In this document: positions 7,165-16,382 of the stretch, in pieces
Layout: the number at the start of each line of letters is the position of its first letter
How positions within the stretch are numbered: the first letter of the stretch is position 1
Assembly: GCA_016931365.1 (NCBI GenBank)
Contig: JAFGEY010000219.1
Span: 1 to 56,697 of the forward strand
Length of the DNA stretch: 56,697 nucleotides
Direction: 5' to 3'
Origin: Anaerolineae bacterium
GTDB taxonomy: Bacteria > Chloroflexota > Anaerolineae > JAFGEY01
Made by a program: the position numbers and the translations under genes
The notes under the pieces: generated by a model
Told to the model about the DNA's origin: nothing
The model's database searches: none
Seen by the model: the letters and a program-made list of their open reading frames with translations, nothing else

Positions 7165-9390
7165 TCATTCTTCCGAAATGCGGCCTTGAGTGCTCAATTG
7201 TACAAAGGCCGAGGGCACATTCAATGCCCGCGCGAGGTCGGCAACGGCTGTCTGCATCAATGCATCCAGGCTGACGCGAGCCTGCATATTGGCGCCGATC
7301 TCGCGGATCTGACGCTCACGAATCTCGCGCAACTGCGTCTGCTGGTAAAAGCGCGCCGCCTCAAGCGCATAAGACAGTTGCTCGGTCACGTCTTCCAACC
7401 AGGATATCTGCTGCTCCGTCCATTCTCCTTGTTCGGCAGGTTTGAACGTGTTGAGCACACCGATCATCTCATCGCCGATACGGATGGGAATCGCCAGGGT
7501 CGCGCCGCCACGCGCACGGGAAATCTGGCTTCCCTGAGACACATCCTGGATACTTTGTGTAATTGTACGTCCTTCACGCAGTGCCTGCTCGACCTCGGGA
7601 GCGGACGCCTGCGCCAAACGCATCACACCCCGATCGTCACTGCGAAAGGCCACTTGCCCTCCGCCGTGAAGCAAATCGATCCAGGCACGACTGCTCATTT
7701 CGCCATAAGCGCGCCGCGCCGCACCAAGCGCGTCCTGAACCTGTGCAAAGAGGCGTGCGTTATAGATCGCCACAGCCACCTGATCGGCCATCGTCTGTAA
7801 AGCGACAAGCGCGTCCTGATCAAAAACACCCACTCGCTCGCTTTGCACTGAGAGCGCGCCAACGACTCGCCCTTGCGAGCGCAAGGGCAGTGCCGCCTCC
7901 GAACGGGTATCGGGCAGCTCGACAGCAGAAACGCGCACGCCATCCTGCCCGACGTCAGAAGCCACGCGAATCTGATCGTTGGCGACACACCAGCCTACCA
8001 TCCCCTCTCCGACGCGAATGCGATGCCCACGCGCCAGCATTCTTCGCCCATACTCACCGGTGCCGGCCTGCAACACCGCCCACTCGCCGCTCCCATCGAT
8101 CTGAAAGAGGCCAACATAGTATAATCCAAAACGGTCACGGATCAACTCGGCCACCTGCCGCCGCAACTGATCCAGATCCAAAATCGAGGATACGGTGCGT
8201 CCCACCTCTGCCGTTGCCTCCAGATAGGCCGTGCGCTGCGCCAGAGCGCGCGTTCGCTCTTCTACGCGAACCTCCAGTTCACTGACCAGATCGCGAAGCT
8301 GGGCGGTCATACTGTTGAATGCCTGCCCCAGAGCACCGATCTCATCCATTCGCTCGATCTCGGCTACCAGTCCTCGCTCCCCCAAAGCGATCCGCCGGGC
8401 AGTCCCAACCAGCGCAGAGATCGGCCGGGCAATCCTTTGCGTCGTCGTCAATGCCACCACAACAGCCACCACCAGCACCGCCATACCCACTACGACGTTG
8501 GCAATCAATGTCACCCAGACCGCACGAAGCGCATCTGCGCGTGGCACCTCGATCAGCAGTGCAGCCTGCAGTTCCGGCAACCAGCGATAAACACCGATGA
8601 CTGTCACTCCCCGATAGTTCTGATATGTCCCCATGCCGTTCAATCCCGCAATCGCTTCAAGCGAGCCGGGCGTTTCCACATAAATTCGCTGCTCAGGCGA
8701 ACCAATGCCAGCGAAAGCAATGCGATCCTGGTTCACCATATAGTTCTCGACATTTTCAGCCAAAAACGCCTGCGCGCTCATCATATCTTCCAACTGGTCC
8801 ATGTTGACCAGACCGCCAAAGACGCCAAATGTCTGCTCTTGTGGATCAAGGAGCGGCTGAACGACGACGACACGATCATCGCCAAACAGGTAAACCGATC
8901 GCTGCACCAATCCCCCTTGAAAGAAAGGCTGATTCTGATACAATTGCCGGGTGTCCAATTCGCCGAGCGAAAAAACCATCCGTCCTTCAAGATTGATCAC
9001 AAAAAAAGCGCTAAATATGCCGCTGCGTCCTGCCTGTCGGTTCAACAGAATTTCCAAATCATCCACAAGCGCCGTCGATACGCCGGTGTCAGAAGCCGGG
9101 GTAACGATGAATCGAGCAAAGGAATCGACATCGACTGCCAGCGCGATGGCTTGCAATTCGCTGTGCAGACGAGCAACCCAATCGGCGATCTGTGCCTGCT
9201 TGAAAGAGGCTGACATATTGAGTTGCTCGACGGCATAGGCGCGGCCGGTCTGCCACTGGCTTATCGCCGAAATTGAGGCGACGACAACCACCGGTAAGAT
9301 ACCGATGAGCAAAAAGGTGAGCAGCAAGCGAAAGCGGATTGTATTCGAAAAACGCAGCCTGAACCCGGGCCCCTGATTTTGTCCGATCAT
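7165..9390 (-). CDS. Cache-like/HAMP/double-GAF sensor without output domain
   Basis: 741 residues; GGAGA precedes the ATG. TM1 is ~20-42 and an extracytoplasmic sensor ~43-288 has a Cache-like alpha/beta pattern ('SAFFVINLEGRMVFS', 'VYLFGDDRVVVVQPLLD'). TM2 is ~291-314 and HAMP ~315-368, followed by a short coiled coil. GAF1 is ~405-550, the linker helix is 'RRAYGEMSSRAW', GAF2 is ~595-685, and the common tail is ~690-733. GAF1 carries 'LPDTRSEAALPLRSQGRVVG', a variant of the array motif. No histidine kinase, GGDEF or other output follows the tail; the stop comes a few residues later. It likely binds a small ligand outside the membrane and passes a signal to a partner. The gene lies 61 bases upstream of the kinase gene. 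Confidence 0.92.
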   Translation of the reverse strand: MIGQNQGPGFRLRFSNTIRFRLLLTFLLIGILPVVVVASISAISQWQTGRAYAVEQLNMSASFKQAQIADWVARLHSELQAIALAVDVDSFARFIVTPASDTGVSTALVDDLEILLNRQAGRSGIFSAFFVINLEGRMVFSLGELDTRQLYQNQPFFQGGLVQRSVYLFGDDRVVVVQPLLDPQEQTFGVFGGLVNMDQLEDMMSAQAFLAENVENYMVNQDRIAFAGIGSPEQRIYVETPGSLEAIAGLNGMGTYQNYRGVTVIGVYRWLPELQAALLIEVPRADALRAVWVTLIANVVVGMAVLVVAVVVALTTTQRIARPISALVGTARRIALGERGLVAEIERMDEIGALGQAFNSMTAQLRDLVSELEVRVEERTRALAQRTAYLEATAEVGRTVSSILDLDQLRRQVAELIRDRFGLYYVGLFQIDGSGEWAVLQAGTGEYGRRMLARGHRIRVGEGMVGWCVANDQIRVASDVGQDGVRVSAVELPDTRSEAALPLRSQGRVVGALSVQSERVGVFDQDALVALQTMADQVAVAIYNARLFAQVQDALGAARRAYGEMSSRAWIDLLHGGGQVAFRSDDRGVMRLAQASAPEVEQALREGRTITQSIQDVSQGSQISRARGGATLAIPIRIGDEMIGVLNTFKPAEQGEWTEQQISWLEDVTEQLSYALEAARFYQQTQLREIRERQIREIGANMQARVSLDALMQTAVADLARALNVPSAFVQLSTQGRISEE

Positions 9391-9418
9391 ACTTTTCTCC
9401 AGACCATATATATTTACG

Positions 9419-11197
9419 CTATGTACCTTCTGTTTCAGCTAGCGGCTCGTCTCTCTTTCGATCCTGAACCGGATTGGTCAATTGTACCACCACTTCGGGC
9501 AATCCCAGAGCCTCACGCACCTGCTCGGCAGCCGTACGGAGCACCGTTTCAATGTCCAGAGTTTGGCGAATGTGCGAAGTCACTTCGCTGAGTTGCTGCT
9601 GATAGGCTGCCCGAAGCTGGGTTTCCTGGTAAAGACGCGCGCTATCCAGGGCAAGGCTCAACTGGTCGGTCAGCGACTGCATCAACTCGATTTCGTCCTG
9701 CGTCCAAACATCGGCGTCGTTTTCTTTGCACAGCCGTACCACCCCTTCCACGTTATCGCGGATATCGATCGGCAAGGCGAGCGTCGCACCGTCAGCTTGA
9801 ATGGTTTGTCTCTGACTGTACGCCTGGATCATCTCGGGCTTCCACTCATCTGCCGCTCCTAAAACGCCGTAGGCGCTGCACACATAGCCAATGTCGCCCT
9901 GCGAGCCAATCGCTTCGCGCCAGGCCTGACGGCTGATTTCGCCATACGCCCGGCGCTGCGCCTCTAGTGCCTCCTGGCTTTGGGCAAACAATTCAGCATT
10001 CTCGATGGCAACGGCCAATTGATCGGCCAAGACCTGCAACACGGCGACATCCTCTTGGGAGAACGCATCACGCTTGGAACTCTGCACGTCCAGCACGCCA
10101 AGCGCGCGGTCGCCAGAGACAAGCGGCAGAGCTATCTCGGAGCGCGTATACGGCAGCAGTGGGTTGTTGAAATAAACCTCATCACTGCCCACATCAAGCG
10201 CAATGCGCGGCGTGCCCGTCTCGGCCACATGCCCGACAATGCCCTCAGATTCCTGCGCATTGAGCTGCCCCACCACAAGCCGGTGCCCGCGCGCAAGCAT
10301 CAACTTGCCCCCCTCGCTGTTCGACGCACGCAGCACAGCATAACGCAACCCGCCTTCGCCAGATGGTTCATCGATCATGAATATGCCCACATGGTAAAAG
10401 TCCAGCCGCTCGGCAATCAAGGCCGTGACTTTCGAAAACAGTTCTTCCATATTGCGTATCGATGCCGCGACGCGCCCCACTTCAAGCGCCACTTCGAGTT
10501 GGCGAGCGCGCTGCTGCAAAACACCCGTGCGCTCGGCCACTCGATCTTCCAGCGAGGCACGGATGATTTCGAGCTGACGGTTGGCCTCAATCTGAGCGCG
10601 CTCGTTGGTCTGTGCGCGCTCAAGTGCGACGTTCAGACTCGACATTGCCGAACGCAGCAGCAGTCCAATCAGCAAAAACGTCGAAAATAAAACGACCACC
10701 ATCGACCACGAGATCGAGGTCATTGGATAACTCACCAGGCCCAAAGTCTCGATCAACACAGCACCAGCGACAGCACACCCGCTGAGCAACATAAAAACAA
10801 TCGCTGCGTTGCCGCCCAAAAGCAACCCGGAAAGAACAATGATCAATGGATAGATGAATGCAGTCCCATCGGAAAGAAGGCCCGAAATGGCCCAGATGTA
10901 CGCCGTGATGAGCACCCAAAGCACCGACACAAAAATTGCACCGGCCAGCACCACCCGTCCCCGGCGCAACAGGAAAAACAGCCAGACGCTCAACAGCAGC
11001 AGCACACACGCAAAAATGATGGTGATCCCTTCAATAAACGTCTCCGGCAGTCCATTGACGACCAGAAGCAACGGAACTCCCACCATCATCACAGCGCCGA
11101 AAACGAGCAATACCGTCCGCAGCAGGCGCGCACGGCGCGTCTGGTTCTCATCATCAAAGGTCGGAGGAGACACAAAACGTCTGATTACACCCAACAT
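9419..11197 (-). CDS. Six-helix membrane double-GAF sensor ('PPxFDDE' type)
   Basis: 592 residues. The N-terminal cytoplasmic motif is 'RRFVSPPTFDDENQTRRA'. About six membrane helices follow between residues 27 and 182, with almost no extracytoplasmic loop, which suggests sensing within or at the membrane. A coiled coil (~185-232) leads to GAF1 (~245-405, 'NPLLPYTRSEIALPL'), the linker 'YGEISRQAW', GAF2 (~450-520) and the shared tail (~530-575). A disordered acidic end closes the protein. There is no catalytic output domain. The upstream gene stops five bases before this ATG, so translation is probably coupled. It has the same layout as the genes starting at 38759, 43510 and 53796. Confidence 0.92.
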   Translation of the reverse strand: MLGVIRRFVSPPTFDDENQTRRARLLRTVLLVFGAVMMVGVPLLLVVNGLPETFIEGITIIFACVLLLLSVWLFFLLRRGRVVLAGAIFVSVLWVLITAYIWAISGLLSDGTAFIYPLIIVLSGLLLGGNAAIVFMLLSGCAVAGAVLIETLGLVSYPMTSISWSMVVVLFSTFLLIGLLLRSAMSSLNVALERAQTNERAQIEANRQLEIIRASLEDRVAERTGVLQQRARQLEVALEVGRVAASIRNMEELFSKVTALIAERLDFYHVGIFMIDEPSGEGGLRYAVLRASNSEGGKLMLARGHRLVVGQLNAQESEGIVGHVAETGTPRIALDVGSDEVYFNNPLLPYTRSEIALPLVSGDRALGVLDVQSSKRDAFSQEDVAVLQVLADQLAVAIENAELFAQSQEALEAQRRAYGEISRQAWREAIGSQGDIGYVCSAYGVLGAADEWKPEMIQAYSQRQTIQADGATLALPIDIRDNVEGVVRLCKENDADVWTQDEIELMQSLTDQLSLALDSARLYQETQLRAAYQQQLSEVTSHIRQTLDIETVLRTAAEQVREALGLPEVVVQLTNPVQDRKRDEPLAETEGT

Positions 11198-11202
11198 ACT
11201 TT

Positions 11203-14200
11203 TTATTCAACCTCGCTCTTTCCGTTGCCCTGATTCGGCGCGGCACCCATCCTGATCTCAACTTCCTTGAGGCCCAAAGCAGAACGCATTTCCTGTACGG
11301 CACGTTTGAGCACTGTGTGAATCTCGAGCGATTCGCCGATGCGTGCCGAAGCTTCACTCAACACCCGGTCGCGCACAGCGCGAAGCTGTGTGTCACGCAG
11401 CAGACGCGCGCTTTCCATCGACAAAGCGAGACGGTTAGCAACCTCTTCAATCGTCGATAGTACATCGGGGGAGACAGCGTGACCCGCAAAGCGCAAGTTG
11501 AGCACACCCACGACCTGGTCGCGCAGGCGGACGGGCACAGCCACCGTGCTGGCCTCCCCGGGCTGATCGCCCTCCGCGGCCGTGACGACCGGCGTGCCAA
11601 GCTCAAGCGCACGCCGGGCCTCGGCAGTTTGCTCCTCGGCCTGTTCTACACCCATCCGTCGATAACGATAGCCCAGTTGCTGCGGTCCGCGCGCCAAACG
11701 CTGCCAAGCCTCACGCGTGTACTGGGCCGATGAGGTCTGGAGATCGCGAACTGTCTGCCGCATCTGGGCCAGCAGGCGCACGTTCTCGATCGCAACCGCA
11801 AGCTGGTCGGCGACAATGCTTAAAGCAGCGACACCCTCATCATCGATGCCACCCACCTGATCGCTCTGCACGTCGAGTGCCCCGATCACCCGTCCACCCA
11901 CCTGGAGCGGCAGCACGGCTTCGGCGCGCGTACCGGGCAGTATAGAGGCAAGAGATTGCGCGCTCTGACGAACGTCCGGAATGATACGAAACTGCCCCGT
12001 GGCAGCCACACGGCCAATGAGCCCCTCTTGACCCACCCTGATCCGCAGCCCGCGCGAGAGCATCTCAGACCCCATCTCGCCAGAAGCAGCCGCCAAAACG
12101 GCATATTCCTCCGGGTCATCGAGCATAAAGATCAAGGTATGGCTCAGGCCGAACCGCTCGGCGATCAAGGCCGCGGCCCGGTTCAACAAGGGATACAACT
12201 CGCGTTCCGAGGTCGCTTCTCGCGCCACCTCGGATGCGGTCTGAATTTGCGTTGCGCGGCGTTCCATTTCAGAGGCATAACGGGCCAGTTCCTCCTCAGC
12301 CTGTTTGAGGGTAGTAATGTCACGGGTGATGCCCACAAACCCAGTGACGACGCCGCTTGCGTCATGCAGAGGCACTTTGGTCGACGATACCCACTGGTGC
12401 TCGCCTGTCGATTGATCGATAACCTCTTCTTCGTGCTCAAGCATGGGTTTGTCGCGTGCCATCAATGCCTGCTCACTGTCATAATACTGGGTGGCAAACT
12501 CGCTCGGAAAAATGTCAAAATCGATCTTGCCCACCAACTCTTCTTGAGACTGTGCGCCTAACACGCGAATATGTGCCGCATTGTTGACCACAAAGCGGCT
12601 CTGTCGATCCTTGATGTACACATAATCAGGGATATTATCAATCAATGTGCGCAGTAATGCACGTTCCTGAGCCAGCACAACCTCCACCTGGCGACGCTGC
12701 TCTGCAGAAAGCGCACTTTGCACCGCTGTGGAGAGTTCTTGCTGCATCAGGGTGTACAGGCTGCCATCCGTTGGGCCGATCTCAAGAACAGCAAACCCCA
12801 GTTGCCGTCCCTGAGTGTAAAGCGGCAGGACAGCCAACTGATATGCGCGATCGACGGGCAGGACGTCTGGTGGGAGCAACTGCCGAGATGGATAACGTCG
12901 TCCACCCGCCGGGAGCGCGATCTGTTCTACATCGCGTGCGATGGCGCGATAGGCTAACACGAGTCTGGCCTCGTTCAGCGGCTGCTCCGGATCGTCGTAC
13001 AAAGCCAGATAGCCGCTGCGAATCCCAAGCCCAGGCAGTTCCTGAGCAATGATCTGCACCAATACCTCGATGCTCTCCACAAGACTCATCCGCAGTTCAA
13101 ACGCGCGCATCAAACCACTCTGGTGGGCCCGTTCCAGCCAGAACTCAATCTCGGCTTTCCGCACCTCATATCCGATCAGCGTCCGCGCTTGCTGCCACAG
13201 CGTTTCGGCCAGGGCAAATTGATCGACATCCAGCAATGGCCGCAGACATCCGCGCAATGCAGACAACACCCAATGCCAGCGGCTGGCCTGCCTGTGTTCC
13301 AATTTCACCTGGCGCATCGTGTTTTCGAGCGCCGACAGGAAAGCGTCAGCCGAAGCCAATCCGGCCCAAAAAGCCGACACCAACTGCTCTGCGCTCTGCG
13401 CCAGCGCATCGGCGGACGCACCCGGAGCTATACTCTCTAGCGTGTGAGTTAGTGCAGACACAACCTGCTCGCGCGCCACACTGGCGTCGCCACCCGCCGA
13501 TGTTTCACCTGAAAAACCGGCCATCGAAATTTCATTGGGCCAGCAGCCGCACGAACGACGAATGATCAACTCAGCAGGCACATCCTGCAATTCCTGCACC
13601 GACTCGCCCCGAAGCAAGGCTAGTGCAACCTGCAGCGCCTTACGTCCTGATTCGTAAAACTGTTTTTGCACCGTCGTCACCGCCGGCATGACGGTCTCAG
13701 CCCTGGCGATGTCGTTGAACGCAACCACCGATACCTGGTCAGGCACTGACACGCCGCGCTCATGCAACACCGCTAACGCACCTACCGCATACTGCGCTTC
13801 AGTGGCGATCAAGGCATCAAAGTCAATGCCCGGACGCAAGTGGCGTTCATCCAGCAACAGCCGCATCGCCGCCGCGCCGTCTGCCTCGAGCCACCCGCAC
13901 GGTGGGCTGACCATCCTTTCATCGGCAACAAAGCCATGCGCTTTCAATGCGTCGGGCCAGGCGCGCGCGCGTTCTTGATTCTCAAAATGGCTCGCCGGGC
14001 CGCGAATCAAGGCGATGCGCTGCCGACCATGTACCTCGATAACATGATCGATCATCCGCCGCATCGCTTCGTAATTATCCGTAAAAATGCACGGAATTCC
14101 TTGCAAGGGCTTTTCGACGTTTACAATGGGCAGCCCGTTGTAGCGATCCAGGAACGCGCGCGTTTCAGCCTCGTCCAAAAGCCCCAACATACCAGCGCCG

Positions 14201-14457
14201 CTGCTGCCCCAGACGATCAGTGCGTCCAGGATGTCGGCACTGGCCAGATCGAACGCCACATTCGGCGCCGAGGTCGCCGCGCCTGGCTTGGCCTGGAGGT
14301 CGCCGACAAAACAGATCAGATTAACTCCTTGGGCGCGTGCGTAATCAGCCGCGCCCAACCACATCAATTGATCTGGATGCGTTTCAATCAACGTCATACC
14401 AATTGTCGGGCGTTTTTTGTTGCGGTTATCTCGGGCTTTGCGCTCGACACTACTCAT
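11203..14457 (-). CDS. Cytoplasmic LacI-type ligand-binding domain fused to PAS and GAF domains
   Basis: 1084 residues, start set by GGAG eight bases upstream. There is no signal peptide and no helix-turn-helix. Residues ~17-305 match the periplasmic-binding-protein fold of LacI-type regulators ('RPTIGMTLIE', 'VPDQVSVVAFNDI'), ending in the 'IIRRSCGC' motif seen when this domain sits in front of signalling modules. An all-helical section (~320-460) leads to a GAF-like region (~465-590), a PAS domain (~600-720, 'IPDYVYIKDRQSRFVVNNA', closing with 'GITRDITTLKQAEEE'), GAF (~745-895), the linker 'YTREAW', GAF (~940-1020) and the shared tail (~1030-1070). No output domain. It is probably a cytoplasmic sensor for a sugar-like or nucleoside-like ligand. 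Confidence 0.92.
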   Translation of the reverse strand: MSSVERKARDNRNKKRPTIGMTLIETHPDQLMWLGAADYARAQGVNLICFVGDLQAKPGAATSAPNVAFDLASADILDALIVWGSSGAGMLGLLDEAETRAFLDRYNGLPIVNVEKPLQGIPCIFTDNYEAMRRMIDHVIEVHGRQRIALIRGPASHFENQERARAWPDALKAHGFVADERMVSPPCGWLEADGAAAMRLLLDERHLRPGIDFDALIATEAQYAVGALAVLHERGVSVPDQVSVVAFNDIARAETVMPAVTTVQKQFYESGRKALQVALALLRGESVQELQDVPAELIIRRSCGCWPNEISMAGFSGETSAGGDASVAREQVVSALTHTLESIAPGASADALAQSAEQLVSAFWAGLASADAFLSALENTMRQVKLEHRQASRWHWVLSALRGCLRPLLDVDQFALAETLWQQARTLIGYEVRKAEIEFWLERAHQSGLMRAFELRMSLVESIEVLVQIIAQELPGLGIRSGYLALYDDPEQPLNEARLVLAYRAIARDVEQIALPAGGRRYPSRQLLPPDVLPVDRAYQLAVLPLYTQGRQLGFAVLEIGPTDGSLYTLMQQELSTAVQSALSAEQRRQVEVVLAQERALLRTLIDNIPDYVYIKDRQSRFVVNNAAHIRVLGAQSQEELVGKIDFDIFPSEFATQYYDSEQALMARDKPMLEHEEEVIDQSTGEHQWVSSTKVPLHDASGVVTGFVGITRDITTLKQAEEELARYASEMERRATQIQTASEVAREATSERELYPLLNRAAALIAERFGLSHTLIFMLDDPEEYAVLAAASGEMGSEMLSRGLRIRVGQEGLIGRVAATGQFRIIPDVRQSAQSLASILPGTRAEAVLPLQVGGRVIGALDVQSDQVGGIDDEGVAALSIVADQLAVAIENVRLLAQMRQTVRDLQTSSAQYTREAWQRLARGPQQLGYRYRRMGVEQAEEQTAEARRALELGTPVVTAAEGDQPGEASTVAVPVRLRDQVVGVLNLRFAGHAVSPDVLSTIEEVANRLALSMESARLLRDTQLRAVRDRVLSEASARIGESLEIHTVLKRAVQEMRSALGLKEVEIRMGAAPNQGNGKSEVE

Positions 14458-14495
14458 AAAGATTCTCCATCAGACAACCGAAAAATAGGCCTGGG

Positions 14496-16382
14496 TTATA
14501 CTTTAGGCACGTCCACATGCACCGACACCTCGGTTACGTCGGGCAGCCGCCCCAATTCGCGCACAGCAGCGCGCAGCAGCGTATCCAGATCGAACGCGCG
14601 CGCAAACTCGGCGGAAATCTGGCCGACGGCTTGCTCACGCGCGGCCTGACGCTGGGTGCCCTCGTAAAGACGGGCGTTGTCCAAGGCATCGGTCAATTCC
14701 TGGACCAGGATCGTCATCAATTCGATCTCTTGCTCCGTCCAGGTTGTACCATCCGGTTTGCGCGCGTCGATGACGCCGATCACTTGATCGCGCACCTTGA
14801 GCGGAATGCCGATTTCCGCACCGACGTGCGCCAGCTCGCCCGTTTGCAGCACCGTGCCCATGTGCGGCCGCCACACATCGCCCGCCTCGACGAGTCCCCG
14901 TTTGTCACGCACGAACCCGATAGCAGATTGAGAGACGATCAAATCTCGCCACGCCTCGCGCGTAAGCTGGGCAAACGCACGGCGCTCTGCGTCGACGCTG
15001 GCCTCGACCCGCGCAAACAATTGTGCATTGTCGATCGCCACGGCGACCAGATCGGCCATCGTTTGCAACACGGCCACATCGACCTCGATAAACGCATTTG
15101 GATCGACGCTCTGCACGTCGAGTACGCCGATAATCTGGCCGCGCGCACGCATCGGCACACTGGCCTCAGATTGTGTATCGGGCAAATCGGGGTTATAGAC
15201 AAAAGTCGTATCCTGGCGCACATCTAGCACAACACGCAGCTCGCCCGCCGATGCGGCATAACCCACTATGCCCTGCTTGCCGACAAGCAAGCGATGGTTG
15301 CGTGCCAGCATTCGCTGCCCGCCTTCGCTCGAAGCTGCACGCAGCACGGCCCATTCGCGCGCCTCGTCTAGCAAGAACAAACCAGCATGATAGAATCCAA
15401 ACCGCTCGCCAATCAACTGCGTGACACGCGGCAACAGTTGGTCCAGGTCAAGTACAGCAGATACTTCGTGAGCCACTTGAGCCGTCGCCTCCAGATAGCG
15501 CGAATGACGCTCCAGGCTTTCAGTTCGAGCCTGGACCTGCCCTTCTAGGCCCTGAACCAACGTCCGAACGCGGCTGGTCATATCATACAATGCCTGGTTG
15601 AGAACACCCAATTCGTCGGAACGGCTCGAAGGCGCAATGGCCCCCCAATCGCCCTCCACAGCGCGACGAGCCGCGCGCATCATCTCACCCACCGGCGCGG
15701 AAATCCACAAAACCATCCCTACGGCAATGGCAGCCGCAATAAAGCCGACCATGACGCCCAGGCCGATGAAATTGCGGCGCACGCGACCGGATTCCTGCTC
15801 AAAAGCAGATATCATCTCTTCAGCCGGTTGGTTAAACTCGGCGATATAAGTAGTCGCCGCGACGCGTAGGTTTGTCCCCTCCACCGGCGCAATCGCCATA
15901 AACTTGCTCTCGACGCGGCCGTCTGCTTCCGTCCAATCGTAAAACCCTTCGACGCGAGTCCCATCCAGCGACCTGAAAAAGAGAGCCCAGAATTCGGGAC
16001 GGCTTTCGGCGAACATGTCCATATTTTTGCCAACCAACTGCGCGTTGGCGTGAAAATGAGTCACCCCCTGGGCGTCAAAGACCGCCGTGTATCCTGTCTT
16101 GCCGACCGGCTGAACAGAAACGGCAATCATCTTGGGATCGTCATGCAACAAGGTAATATCCTGTAAACCCTCTTTCAGAGGGTGTTCCAGGTAAATCTGC
16201 ACCTGGCGTGCAACCGATTCGGCCTTGTCGCGGATGTTGGCCGCCGCCAGCTTTTTGATCGTGTCCTCGGTGCCGCTTGTCATTAGGATTTCCATTTGTC
16301 GGGTCGCCAAAAAGACAGCAACCAGAGTAGGCACCACGCTGATAAAGACGAGGATTACAACCAGGCGCAGACGAATGCTCAT
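14496..16382 (-). CDS. sCache/HAMP/double-GAF sensor without output domain
   Basis: 628 residues. TM1 is ~7-27 and the outer domain ~28-204 resembles a single Cache ('GKTGYTAVFDAQGVTHFHAN'). TM2 is ~206-228 and HAMP ~229-282. GAF1 is ~310-460 ('NPDLPDTQSEASVPM'), then the linker 'FAQLTREAWRDL', GAF2 (~500-575) and the tail (~580-622). The tail is slightly degenerate here ('ELGRLPDVTEVSVHV'), ending only a few residues later. Its ATG overlaps the stop of the preceding gene by four bases (ATGA), indicating translational coupling. The Cache fold usually binds carboxylates, amines or amino acids, but the ligand is unknown here. Confidence 0.92.
   Translation of the reverse strand: MSIRLRLVVILVFISVVPTLVAVFLATRQMEILMTSGTEDTIKKLAAANIRDKAESVARQVQIYLEHPLKEGLQDITLLHDDPKMIAVSVQPVGKTGYTAVFDAQGVTHFHANAQLVGKNMDMFAESRPEFWALFFRSLDGTRVEGFYDWTEADGRVESKFMAIAPVEGTNLRVAATTYIAEFNQPAEEMISAFEQESGRVRRNFIGLGVMVGFIAAAIAVGMVLWISAPVGEMMRAARRAVEGDWGAIAPSSRSDELGVLNQALYDMTSRVRTLVQGLEGQVQARTESLERHSRYLEATAQVAHEVSAVLDLDQLLPRVTQLIGERFGFYHAGLFLLDEAREWAVLRAASSEGGQRMLARNHRLLVGKQGIVGYAASAGELRVVLDVRQDTTFVYNPDLPDTQSEASVPMRARGQIIGVLDVQSVDPNAFIEVDVAVLQTMADLVAVAIDNAQLFARVEASVDAERRAFAQLTREAWRDLIVSQSAIGFVRDKRGLVEAGDVWRPHMGTVLQTGELAHVGAEIGIPLKVRDQVIGVIDARKPDGTTWTEQEIELMTILVQELTDALDNARLYEGTQRQAAREQAVGQISAEFARAFDLDTLLRAAVRELGRLPDVTEVSVHVDVPKV

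Noticed and set aside
11203..14457. LacI-family transcription factor
   Set aside because: The DNA-binding helix-turn-helix and hinge are missing at the N-terminus, and the protein continues into PAS/GAF modules.
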